Positions 9,181-16,535 of a stretch of 64,000 bases of DNA are shown here, piece by piece; within the stretch, counting starts at the first letter, position 1; every line of letters starts with the position of its first letter. This DNA comes from Devosia sp. GTDB lineage: Bacteria; Pseudomonadota; Alphaproteobacteria; Rhizobiales; Devosiaceae. The notes under the pieces were generated by a model. The model was not told the DNA's origin and searched no databases. It saw nothing but the letters and a program-made list of their open reading frames with translations. The position numbers were made by a program, and so were the translations under genes. The stretch spans positions 62,001 through 126,000 of the forward strand of contig NZ_JAGIAW010000010.1 of NCBI RefSeq assembly GCF_017744655.1, in the 5' to 3' direction.

Positions 9181-9579
9181 ATGAAGCCCAAGATCAACAT
9201 CATCACCATCGGCGTCGACGAACTCGAACGCGCCTTTGTGTTTTATCGCGCGCTGTTCGATATCGAGGACGACAAGATCGGTGCGGGCGAGGATCACGTC
9301 GCCTTCTTTTTCGACGACAGCTTTTCCTTCGTGCTGTTTCCGCGCGAGCAGATCGCGCAGACGGCGGGAAAACCCGAGGCGCTGGAGGGCACGCCAGGGT
9401 TTGTCCTGAGCCATCAGGCCGAAAACGCTGAGGAGGTCGACACCATTCTTGAGCGTGTACTGATCGGCGGCGGCTCGATCATTGCCGCGGGAACCGAAAC
9501 GGAATGGGGCTATTCGGCCTATTTCGAGGATACCGAAGGCAATGTCTGGGAATTGATGGCGTCGCCGACGGCGAATTAG
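9181..9579 (+). CDS. VOC family (glyoxalase/bleomycin-resistance fold) protein
   Basis: 132 residues with the paired beta-alpha-beta-beta-beta modules of the vicinal oxygen chelate fold. The first module starts MKPKINIITIGVDELERAFVF, and the C-terminal strand ends in SAYFEDTEGNVWELM, where the glutamate is a usual metal ligand. Substrate cannot be told from sequence; such proteins are commonly annotated as glyoxalase-like. I start it at 9181 because AAGGACGAGG precedes this ATG and upstream in-frame codons overlap the response regulator gene, which ends 31 bp before. It is probably co-transcribed with that regulator. Confidence 0.75.
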   Translation: MKPKINIITIGVDELERAFVFYRALFDIEDDKIGAGEDHVAFFFDDSFSFVLFPREQIAQTAGKPEALEGTPGFVLSHQAENAEEVDTILERVLIGGGSIIAAGTETEWGYSAYFEDTEGNVWELMASPTAN

Positions 9580-9597
9580 CGGTGGTCTGCGCTCGGC

Positions 9598-9724
9598 GCC
9601 CCCCTCACCCGTCTCGCGCTACGCGCGATCCACCCTCTCCCCAAGAGGGAGAGGAATGGTGGCTCCCTCTTGTTTCTTCTCCCCCTCGGGGAGAAGGTGG
9701 CGCGCAGCGCCGGATGAGGGGGGC
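9598..9724. repeat. Palindromic intergenic repeat (family B, copy 1)
   Basis: A 127-bp element with two hairpins. The first begins CCCCTCACCCG and holds CTCTCCCC-AAGAG-GGAGAG; the second holds CTTCTCCCC-CTC-GGGGAGAAG and ends CGCCGGATGAGGGG. The whole element is an imperfect inverted repeat whose ends (CCCCTCA.CCG and CGGATGAGGGG) match. Related copies lie at 12436-12542, 15047-15206 and 22610-22731. Confidence 0.75.
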
Positions 9725-9872
9725 GCAAGTGAGAGCGCAGGAGCTGCCCCACATAAAAATTCCAACCATTTGATACAATTTTGTCCTGTTTTTCTGGAAC
9801 CTTGACCACTTGTTGACGGTCTAGCCGTTAGCCTCTGGCGCAAACAACCAATGCAAAACGGGACCCAGGGTC

Positions 9873-10799
9873 TTGCAGATCTATCTGCCGATCGCCGAGC
9901 TTTCCGTGAACCTCTTCTTTCTCGTGGGGATCGGAGGGGCGGTCGGCTTTTTGTCGGGTCTGTTCGGCGTGGGCGGCGGTTTTCTGCTGACACCACTGCT
10001 GATCTTCTCGGGTGTGCCGGCGCCGGTGGCCGTTGCCTCGGTGACGGGACAGGTGGTGGCAGCGTCGACCTCGGGTGCGCTCAGTCATTATAGGCGCGGC
10101 GGCATCGACCTCCATCTCGCCATGTATCTCATTCTCTCGGGTATTTTGGGCGCGTTTGGCGGGGTCGCGACGTTCTCCGTGCTGCGCGCAGCGGGCCAGC
10201 TCGATCTCGTGATTGCCGTGGGCTTTGTGGTTCTGCTCGGTTTCGTCGGCATCTTGATGCTGCAGGAAGCGGTGCGGGCGCTGTTGAAAAGCCGGCAGGG
10301 CGTGGTGGTGCGCGAGCGCCTGCCCAATCAGCATAGCTGGATCCATGGCCTGCCCTGGCGCGTGCGCTTCAAGAAGAGCCGGCTCTATATCAGCGTGCTT
10401 CCGGTCCTCGCCATTGGCCTCTTCATCGGCTTTGTCGGCTCGCTGCTCGGCATTGGCGGCGGCTTCGTCATGGTGCCGGCGCTGGTTTATCTCTTGCGCG
10501 TGCCGGGCAATGTCGTCATTGGCACATCGCTGGCGCAGGTCGTGGCCATGATGGCGGCGACGACGATCATGCATGCCGTGCAAAGCCAGAGCGTCGATAT
10601 CCTGCTCGCCTTCTGCCTGATGGTCGGTGGCACGGCCGGGGCGCAATTTGGTGCTGCGGCCGGGCAGCATCTGCGCGGCGAACAGTTGCGCGGACTTTTG
10701 GCGCTGCTGGTGTTGGCTGTCGCCATTCGCTTCGGCCTGTCGCTGGTGCTGGCGCCGGACGATGTGTTCTCCATGGCCGTGACGAGTGTGGTGCGATGA
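9873..10799 (+). CDS. TSUP (TauE/SafE) family membrane permease
   Basis: 308-residue polytopic membrane protein of the 4-toluene sulfonate uptake permease family, which moves sulfite, sulfonates or sulfur-containing organic anions across the inner membrane. The duplicated signature GLFGVGGGFLLTPLL (about 29-43) and SLLGIGGGFVMVPAL (about 190-204) marks the two halves, each with about four membrane helices. The only sensible start is a TTG at 9873: the protein then begins MQIYLPIAELSVN as family members do, with GGGA 9 nt upstream. It overlaps the next gene by ATGA, a coupling often seen between this type of permease and TIGR02186 proteins. The transported substrate is not shown by sequence. 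Confidence 0.88.
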   Translation: MQIYLPIAELSVNLFFLVGIGGAVGFLSGLFGVGGGFLLTPLLIFSGVPAPVAVASVTGQVVAASTSGALSHYRRGGIDLHLAMYLILSGILGAFGGVATFSVLRAAGQLDLVIAVGFVVLLGFVGILMLQEAVRALLKSRQGVVVRERLPNQHSWIHGLPWRVRFKKSRLYISVLPVLAIGLFIGFVGSLLGIGGGFVMVPALVYLLRVPGNVVIGTSLAQVVAMMAATTIMHAVQSQSVDILLAFCLMVGGTAGAQFGAAAGQHLRGEQLRGLLALLVLAVAIRFGLSLVLAPDDVFSMAVTSVVR

Positions 10800-11560
10800 G
10801 CCGCCTTCTCGCGCTTTTGCTTATCGTACTCCTGTCGGCAGTGCCGGTTTGTGCGGCGGCGCGGCTGGTTTCGGGCGTTTCCAACGATACGATCCAGATC
10901 ACGTCGAGCTTTGACGGCGAAAGATTGACCTTTTTCGGCACCATTGCGCCGGAGGCGGGATCGGGGCAGCGCTATGTCGAGGGGCCGTTCGATGTGGTGA
11001 TCGTGGTGCTTGGACCGACGCAGGATCGGGTGGCGCGCGAAAAAACGCATAATTTCGGCATCTGGCTCAATACCGAGCAGGTCGAGTTCAAGCGCTTTCC
11101 GAGCTATTTTCATGTGCTCTCGAGCCGGCGGTTGCTGGAGATCGCCGACATTAACCTCCTCAACCAGAATTTCATCCTGCCTGAAGCCCATGCGATGATT
11201 CCCAATATTGCGGGGTTCATGAAGACGCTGGTGTTCGGGCGCGAGCTGATCCGGCTGATGTCGGAACAGGGGCTGTTCGGGGTGCAGGAAAATGGCGTCC
11301 AGTTCATGTCGGACACGTTCTATACGGCGCAGCTGACCCTGCCCAGTAGCGCGCCGCCGGGTCCCTATATCGCCCAGACCTATGTGTTCCAGAACGGGCA
11401 GATCATCGCGCGCAAGTCCGAAGGGTTTGCGGTACGCAAGATCGCCTTCGAGCGGTTTCTGGCGCAATCGGCGACGCAATATCCGCTGCTCTATGGCATT
11501 GCCTGCGTGATCCTGGCGCTGTTTACCGGGTGGTTGGGCGGGGTGCTGTTTAGGCGGTAG
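10796..11560 (+). CDS. TIGR02186 family membrane-anchored protein
   Basis: 254 residues. A signal peptide (about 1-20, LLALLLIVLLSAVPVCAAA) precedes a periplasmic beta-rich domain (about 22-215, with the phrase FGTIAPEAG and a conserved segment VVIVVLGPTQDRVAREK). A C-terminal membrane helix lies at about 228-250. This matches the TIGR02186 family, whose genes are typically found next to TSUP permeases and whose function is unknown. Its ATG overlaps the permease stop by four bases, so the two are translationally coupled. A role as periplasmic partner or assembly factor of the permease is inference from this fixed neighbourhood. Confidence 0.82.
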   Translation: MSRLLALLLIVLLSAVPVCAAARLVSGVSNDTIQITSSFDGERLTFFGTIAPEAGSGQRYVEGPFDVVIVVLGPTQDRVAREKTHNFGIWLNTEQVEFKRFPSYFHVLSSRRLLEIADINLLNQNFILPEAHAMIPNIAGFMKTLVFGRELIRLMSEQGLFGVQENGVQFMSDTFYTAQLTLPSSAPPGPYIAQTYVFQNGQIIARKSEGFAVRKIAFERFLAQSATQYPLLYGIACVILALFTGWLGGVLFRR

Positions 11561-11598
11561 ATGGCAGTTTGGCTGGGTATTCCGACCGACCACTAGCT

Positions 11599-11667
11599 GT
11601 CATCCCGGCGTAGGCCGGGAGCCATCTTGAGATCTCAGGATGGGCCCCGGCCTAGAGCCGGGGTGAC
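11599..11667. repeat. GTCAT-bounded palindromic repeat (family A, copy 2)
   Basis: Starts GTCATCCCGGCGTAGGCCGGGA, continues with the core TTGAGATCTCAGGATGGG and closes with CCCCGGCCTAGAGCCGGGGTGAC. Both ends fold into strong hairpins. It lies between two convergent genes (TIGR02186 and pdeM) and shares the central core with copies at 1941 and 19337. Confidence 0.78.
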
Positions 11668-11704
11668 AAATAGGGGGTGGTGCGGCTGTAGTGCCAGAAC
11701 CGCC

Positions 11705-12409
11705 TCACCCGCGCACCAGGCGCTTTGTGGACACCGGATAGGTCCGGTCGCGGCCCAGCATGGTTACTTCCACCGTTGGCCAGTTCAGCAGACCGAAGAA
11801 GGCGGGCGACAGGATGTTGAGGGCGCCGGTGGAGCTGCCATAGGCAGGCAGGATCAGGAGGCGATTGTCGTGGACGAAGCAAGCGCTGCGCGCGGTGCGG
11901 CCGGTCATGGCGATACGGGCGGCGGGATGGAGATGGCCGGCGACGAGGCCGGGTTTTCCCTTTTTGGGCTCGTGCGAAAGGGTAAGCCCGTCGAGTTCGA
12001 GTTCGGCGCAGCAGAACCCGCCGATGGCATGGGGCGCGGGGTCGTGATTGCCCGAGAGCCAGGTGCAGTCGACGTTTTCGACGATGGCATCGAGGCGGAG
12101 GCGTTCGGTTGGGCCGAGGAGCGTGCTGGAATCGACGCGGTGAAAAGTGTCGCCGAGGGAGATCAGCTTTTGGGCGCCGGTGCGGCGCAAGTCGGCTTCG
12201 AGGCGGGAGAGCGTCATGCCCGTATCGTAGGGCGGCAGCATCTGGCCGCGGCGGGCGAAGCTGGCCATTTTCTCGAAGTGGAGATCGGCGACGAGCAGGG
12301 TTTGCCGGGCGTGCCAATAGAGCGCGCCGGACGGCAAGGGCTCGAAATTGTGGCCGGCGAAGCGCAGCAAGGGGGACTCGGTCGATTGGGCTAGGGCTAC
12401 GCTGTTCAT
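11705..12409 (-). CDS. pdeM: Ligase-associated DNA damage response endonuclease PdeM
   Basis: 234-residue calcineurin-like metallophosphoesterase. The metal-binding motifs are in order: ADLHFEK, LGDTFH, SGNHDP and AGHLHP, which define the PdeM (YfcE-like) subfamily. PdeM belongs to a bacterial DNA repair module with an Lhr-like helicase, an ATP-dependent ligase and a beta-lactamase-fold exonuclease. Here only the helicase gene is adjacent, upstream on the same strand and separated by a family-B repeat. The ATG at 12409 gives a family-like length; ATGs at 12424 and 12445 are in frame but the latter lies in the repeat. Family call is confident. Confidence 0.85.
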   Translation of the reverse strand: MNSVALAQSTESPLLRFAGHNFEPLPSGALYWHARQTLLVADLHFEKMASFARRGQMLPPYDTGMTLSRLEADLRRTGAQKLISLGDTFHRVDSSTLLGPTERLRLDAIVENVDCTWLSGNHDPAPHAIGGFCCAELELDGLTLSHEPKKGKPGLVAGHLHPAARIAMTGRTARSACFVHDNRLLILPAYGSSTGALNILSPAFFGLLNWPTVEVTMLGRDRTYPVSTKRLVRG

Positions 12410-12435
12410 ATGGTCATTCGACATCCATTCGAAAG

Positions 12436-12542
12436 GCCCCCTCACCCGGCCTTTTGGCCGACCTCTCCCCCAGAGGGAGAGGTGAAGAGCCCCCTCATCC
12501 GGCGCTATGCGCCACCTTCTCCCCGAGGGGGAGAAGAATAAG
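12436..12542. repeat. Palindromic intergenic repeat (family B, copy 2)
   Basis: Two hairpins: CCCCCTCACCCGGCC-TTTT-GGCC with CTCTCCC-CCAGA-GGGAGAG, then CCCTCATCCGGCG-CTATG-CGCC with CTTCTCCCC-GA-GGGGGAGAAG. It occupies nearly all of the spacer between the helicase and pdeM genes, so it must be transcribed with them or end the first transcript. Confidence 0.72.
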
Positions 12543-12544
12543 GG

Positions 12545-15031
12545 TCAGAGTTCGCCGATGGCTTCCCGAATGAGTTCGTCGGCTGCATCAGCCATAGCCG
12601 ATTCGCGGGCTTCGCCGAAAATCGGCTCCTTGCCGATGTCGAGCATGACCGGCACGGCGAGGGGCGAAATCTGGTGCAGGGGCTTGTGGACGATGTGAGA
12701 TTTGATGCGGGCAAGCATATTGCCGAGGCGTTCGATATCGAGGAGGCCGCGGGCAGCGTCGCTGCGGGTGGCTTCGATGAGGATGTGGTCGGGCTCGTGT
12801 TGGTAGAGCACGTCGTAGATGATGTCCGAACTCATGGTGATCTGGCGGCCGGATTTTTCCTTGCCGGGGTGGCGGCGCTCGATGAGGCCGGAGATGATAG
12901 CGCAGTTGCGGAAAGTGCGCTTCATCAGGGCTGACTCGTCGAGCCAGGATTCCAGATCATCCCCGAGCATGTCCTCGTCGAAGAGTTCATCGAGCGAGAG
13001 GCGATTGGTGCGGATGAGGGCCGAGAGATCGCCGAGGCCCCAGACGGCGAGGGCATACTCCGAGGCGACGAAGCCGAGCGGGCGGGCGCGCATGCGTTCG
13101 AGCCTTCGGGTGAGCAGCATGCCGAGGGTCTGGTGCGCGAGGCGACCTTCGAAGGGGTAACAGACCATGAAATGATTGGTGCCGCGCGGGAAGGTCTCCA
13201 CCAAGAGACTGTCGCGGCGAGGGAGAACGGAAAAATCGCGCTGCAGGCGGAGCCAATCCGCAACCTGGTTTGGGAGTTTTTGCCACTCGTCCGGCGTGTC
13301 CATGATGCGGCGGACGCGTTCGGCGAGATAGGTCGAGAGCGGGAATTTTCCGCCCATATAGGATGGGATTTTCGGGTTTTGCGCGACGGCGCGGGAGACG
13401 AAAGCTTCGTTGTCCTTGATGCCTTCGAAGGCGACGATTTCGCCGCCGAACATGAAGGTATCACCGACTGAGAGCGTGCCGAAAAAGTATTCCTCCATTT
13501 CGCCGAGGACCCGGCCGCCGGCGCCGATGGGGCCGGTGGTGCGGCCGCGCTTCTGCTCCTTGGAGCGGATGAGGCGGACGCGAACCATGGGCTCTTCGAT
13601 GATGGTGCCGATGTTCAAGCGGTATTGCTGGGCTACCGAGGGATGGGAAAGGCGCCAGGTGAGGTCGGGGTTTTGCTTGAGACGCGCATAACGCTCATAG
13701 GCGCGGAGGGCATAGCCGCCGGTGGCGACGAAATCGAGGACGCGGTCGAATTTTGCGCGCGTGAGATCGCGATAGGGCCAGGCGCGGGTGACTTCGGCAT
13801 AGAGATCGTCGGCCAGAAAGGGTTCGGCGCAGGCCATGCCGAGGACGTGCTGGGCGAGGACGTCGTAGCCGCCGGGATGGGGATCTTCGCTATCCTGATG
13901 ATTTTCGGCGACGGCTTCGACGGCGGCTTCGCATTCGAGAACTTCGAAGCGGTTGGAGGGGACGAGCAGGGCTTTTGAGGGTTCGTCGAGCCGGTGATTG
14001 GCGCGGCCGATGCGCTGCAGCATGCGCGAGGAGCCTTTTGGGGCGCCGACCTGCACGACGAGATCGACATCGCCCCAGTCGATGCCGAGGTCGAGGGTCG
14101 AGGTGCAGACGACAGCTTTCAGCCGGCCATCGGACATGGCGGCTTCCACCTTCCGGCGCTGTTCCACCGAGAGGGAGCCGTGGTGGAGGGCGATGGGCAG
14201 CATGTCGTCGTTGATGTCCCAGAGGCCCTGGAAGAGCATTTCGGCCTGGGAGCGGGTGTTGACGAAGAGGAGCGTCGTCTTGTGCTGCTTGATCGTCTCG
14301 TAGAGTTCGCGGTGAGCGTATTTGGCGGAGTGGCCGGCCCAGGGGAGGCGCTCTTCGGTTTCGAGGATGGCGAGGTCGGGCGGGGCGCCGCCGATCATGC
14401 GGAGGAGATCGGTGGGACGATCGGGATGGGGCTGGGCGATCCAATCGCGGAGGAGATCGGGGCGGGCGACCGTGGCCGAGAGCGCAGTGATGCGCATGTC
14501 GGGCGCGAGCTTGGCGAGGCGTGCGAGGCCAAGTGACAAAAGGTCGCCGCGCTTGGAGGTGACGAGCGCATGGAGTTCGTCGAGGACGACGCGGCGGAGG
14601 GTGCCGAACATGAGTTCGGCATGGGGGTGCGAGATGAGGAGCGCCAGTTGTTCGGGGGTGGTCAGGAGGATGTGGGGTGGTTTTACGCGCTGGCGGGTGC
14701 GTTTGCTGGCGGAGGTGTCGCCGGTGCGGGCTTCGACGGTGATGGGTAGACCCATGTCGGTGATGGGGTTGGAGAGGTTGCGGTGCACGTCGACCGCGAG
14801 GGCTTTTAGGGGCGAGATATAGAGGGTGTGGAGGCCTTGGAACTTGCCGTCGACCAGTTCGGAAAGGCTCGGGAGAAAGCCGGCCATGGTCTTGCCGGCG
14901 CCGGTGGGGGCGATGAGGAGCTGGCTCGCTCCGGATTGATAGCTGCGTAAAACGTCGAGCTGGTGCTGGCGGGGCGACCAGCCACGCGCGGCGAACCAGT
15001 TGGCGATGACAGGTGGGAGGGTGGTGATCAT
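12545..15031 (-). CDS. Ligase-associated DNA damage response DEXH-box (Lhr-like) helicase
   Basis: 828 residues, superfamily 2 helicase of the Lhr-core type. Walker A is APTGAGKT at 41-48, motif II DELH at 151-154, and SALSATVAR marks motif III. The second RecA domain carries TSTLDLGIDWGDVDLV and the arginine-finger motif VI (MLQRIGRANHR). The long C-terminal Lhr-specific part (about 400-828) has winged-helix and DUF4326-like segments. These helicases work with PdeM and a DNA ligase in DNA repair. No ligase or exonuclease partner is in the window. The ATG at 15031 opens a typical N-terminus; family-B repeats flank the gene on both sides. Confidence 0.88.
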   Translation of the reverse strand: MITTLPPVIANWFAARGWSPRQHQLDVLRSYQSGASQLLIAPTGAGKTMAGFLPSLSELVDGKFQGLHTLYISPLKALAVDVHRNLSNPITDMGLPITVEARTGDTSASKRTRQRVKPPHILLTTPEQLALLISHPHAELMFGTLRRVVLDELHALVTSKRGDLLSLGLARLAKLAPDMRITALSATVARPDLLRDWIAQPHPDRPTDLLRMIGGAPPDLAILETEERLPWAGHSAKYAHRELYETIKQHKTTLLFVNTRSQAEMLFQGLWDINDDMLPIALHHGSLSVEQRRKVEAAMSDGRLKAVVCTSTLDLGIDWGDVDLVVQVGAPKGSSRMLQRIGRANHRLDEPSKALLVPSNRFEVLECEAAVEAVAENHQDSEDPHPGGYDVLAQHVLGMACAEPFLADDLYAEVTRAWPYRDLTRAKFDRVLDFVATGGYALRAYERYARLKQNPDLTWRLSHPSVAQQYRLNIGTIIEEPMVRVRLIRSKEQKRGRTTGPIGAGGRVLGEMEEYFFGTLSVGDTFMFGGEIVAFEGIKDNEAFVSRAVAQNPKIPSYMGGKFPLSTYLAERVRRIMDTPDEWQKLPNQVADWLRLQRDFSVLPRRDSLLVETFPRGTNHFMVCYPFEGRLAHQTLGMLLTRRLERMRARPLGFVASEYALAVWGLGDLSALIRTNRLSLDELFDEDMLGDDLESWLDESALMKRTFRNCAIISGLIERRHPGKEKSGRQITMSSDIIYDVLYQHEPDHILIEATRSDAARGLLDIERLGNMLARIKSHIVHKPLHQISPLAVPVMLDIGKEPIFGEARESAMADAADELIREAIGEL

Positions 15032-15046
15032 GGCTCTCCCCTGCTC

Positions 15047-15206
15047 TTCCTTCTCCCCTTGAGGGAGAAGGTGCCCGAAGGGCGGATGAGGGGTATTCTT
15101 TCCGCGCCCCTCAACTGGCTCCTCTGCGGAGGAGAGATACCCCTCACCCTGATTTTCTGCTGAACGCAGAAAATCTGTCCCTCTCCCTCAAGGGGCGAGG
15201 GAGAGT
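15047..15206. repeat. Palindromic intergenic repeat (family B, copy 3, double unit)
   Basis: Unit one: CTTCTCCCCTTGAGGGAGAAG followed by GCGGATGAGGGGTA. Unit two: TACCCCTCACCCT, then the inverted repeat GATTTTCTGC-TGAAC-GCAGAAAATC and CCCTCTCCCTCAAGGGGCGAGGG. It lies between the start of the helicase gene and the DUF6460 gene, so both promoters are next to or inside it. Confidence 0.7.
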
Positions 15207-15305
15207 GCGGCGATCGGGGGAGCGCGAAAGTTGACAACAGGCACCTACTGCAAATCACCCACAAGCCTATATGATGGTCTCAACACTGCCAAACGGAGCC
15301 GCCTG

Positions 15306-15593
15306 ATGACAGAAGACAGCCGACCCGCATCTCGTTCCGGTCTCGAGCGCCTATTGGGCGATCGGCCGGGGTCCCTCGCCATCAAGCTGGTGCTGATTTC
15401 GCTGTTTGTCGGCTTCATCATGTCGGTGTTCGGGTTCGACGCCGCCGATCTGGTGCGCGGGGCTGTGGAGGCCGTTCGCGATATGCTCAGAGATGGTGGT
15501 GCGGTGTTCCGGCAGCTGGGGACCTATGTGCTGACCGGTGCAGCGATTGTGTTGCCGGTCTGGTTGATCCTGCGCCTGATGCAGAGGCGCTGA
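15306..15593 (+). CDS. DUF6460-like small membrane protein
   Basis: 95 residues. A short hydrophilic N-terminus ends in LGDRPGSLAIKL, followed by two membrane helices at about 28-44 (VLISLFVGFIMSVFGF) and about 70-90 (LTGAAIVLPVWLILRL), with a soluble loop between. This matches the DUF6460 family of rhizobial relatives, whose function is unknown. GGAG lies 8 nt before the ATG at 15306; an upstream in-frame ATG at 15231 would start inside the repeat region. Its stop codon overlaps the kinase start (TGATG), so the two are translationally coupled. Confidence 0.75.
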   Translation: MTEDSRPASRSGLERLLGDRPGSLAIKLVLISLFVGFIMSVFGFDAADLVRGAVEAVRDMLRDGGAVFRQLGTYVLTGAAIVLPVWLILRLMQRR

Positions 15594-16267
15594 TGCTTGA
15601 GGGGCGGTTGACACTTACACCCATCGACGCACTGACTGAATTGACATGGAAAGCGCAGGAGCTGGCCGAGAGAGCCGGCGGCAAGCGCGTGGCCATTGGG
15701 CTGGCGGGAGGCCCCGGGACCGGCAAATCGACGCTGGCCGCGGAGCTGGTAGCGGCGCTGAATGTGTCGGCGCCGGGCTCGGCAGCGCTGGTGCCGATGG
15801 ATGGTTTCCATATGAAGCATGCCAAGCTCGAGGCCATGGGGCAGACCGATTTCAAGGGTGCGCCGCATACATTCGAGGGCGGGGAGTTTGTTGCGTTTCT
15901 GGCCCGTCTGAAGGCGGCGACGGAAGCGATGAGTGGGCCGGGTTACTCGCGAAAAATCGAGGATACGGTCGACGACGCTTTTACGATCGCGCCGGAGGTG
16001 AAGGTGCTGGTGGTGGAGGGGAACTATTTGCTGCTGGGTGATGCGCCCTGGGCCGAGGTAAAGTCGCTGCTCGATTTTTCTGCCTTCATCACTGTGCCGC
16101 GCGAGATGGTGCGGGCGCGGTTGATGAAGCGGCATGGCGAAGAGGGGCTCTTCACCGAGGAGCGCAATCGGGCGCATATCGAGCGCAATGATTTACCGAA
16201 CTATGATCGCGTGATGCTCTCGCAGGATCGGGCGGATGTGGTGATCACGCTGGATGTCGAGCGGTGA
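15593..16267 (+). CDS. P-loop nucleoside/sugar kinase (uridine kinase / PanK-like fold)
   Basis: 224 residues. Walker A is GGPGTGKST at about 40-48, followed by VPMDGFHMKH, the substrate-binding DGFH motif of uridine kinase, pantothenate kinase and the YggC/FrcK-like group. VLVVEGNYLLL then forms a Walker-B-like strand, and RHGEEGLFTEE forms an arginine-containing lid. The true phosphate acceptor cannot be told; nucleoside, fructose or pantothenate are known in this superfamily, and a type III pantothenate kinase gene at 48498 makes the last unlikely here. Overlaps at both ends with its neighbours show a compact operon. Confidence 0.78.
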   Translation: MLEGRLTLTPIDALTELTWKAQELAERAGGKRVAIGLAGGPGTGKSTLAAELVAALNVSAPGSAALVPMDGFHMKHAKLEAMGQTDFKGAPHTFEGGEFVAFLARLKAATEAMSGPGYSRKIEDTVDDAFTIAPEVKVLVVEGNYLLLGDAPWAEVKSLLDFSAFITVPREMVRARLMKRHGEEGLFTEERNRAHIERNDLPNYDRVMLSQDRADVVITLDVER

Positions 16268-16464
16268 ATAACTGGGGCATTGCCATGGCAATTCTCATCG
16301 GCGCGGGGATGGTTGCCGGCGCGATCCTATTGCGGCCCAGTCCATTTCAGGAATGCGTCGCAATCATCTCGGCCGATATCGTTCACCAGAACCTGACGGC
16401 GACGCTTGATCCACGCGATGTCGAAGTCGAGGCAGCGAAAGTCTGCTCGGGGGCGGCATTGTAG
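16264..16464 (+). CDS. Small single-pass membrane protein
   Basis: 66 residues from a GTG start that overlaps the kinase stop codon by four bases. Residues 3-24 (NWGIAMAILIGAGMVAGAILL) form a membrane helix, and the remainder, about 40 residues with two cysteines (CVAII and VCSGAAL), would be outside the cytoplasm. I recognise no family. The GTG start is chosen because it is at the overlap and includes the complete hydrophobic segment; an ATG at 16285 would cut it. Real expression is likely given the overlap, but function is unknown. Confidence 0.55.
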   Translation: MNNWGIAMAILIGAGMVAGAILLRPSPFQECVAIISADIVHQNLTATLDPRDVEVEAAKVCSGAAL

Positions 16465-16468
16465 GCAC

Positions 16469-16517
16469 GTCCTCGTGGTTCGAGGCTTCGCTACGCTATG
16501 CACCTCACCATGAGGAC
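16469..16517. repeat. Inverted repeat element between convergent genes (family C)
   Basis: Outer arms GTCCTCGTGGT and ACCATGAGGAC match at 10 of 11 positions; inner arms GAGG and CCTC flank CTTCGCTACGCTATG. Elements of this appearance are common in rhizobial intergenic DNA. Only one copy is in this window. Lying between the small membrane protein and pyrD, it could end both transcripts, although there is no T-run. Confidence 0.5.
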
Positions 16518-16535
16518 TACTGAGGTGTGATTACC

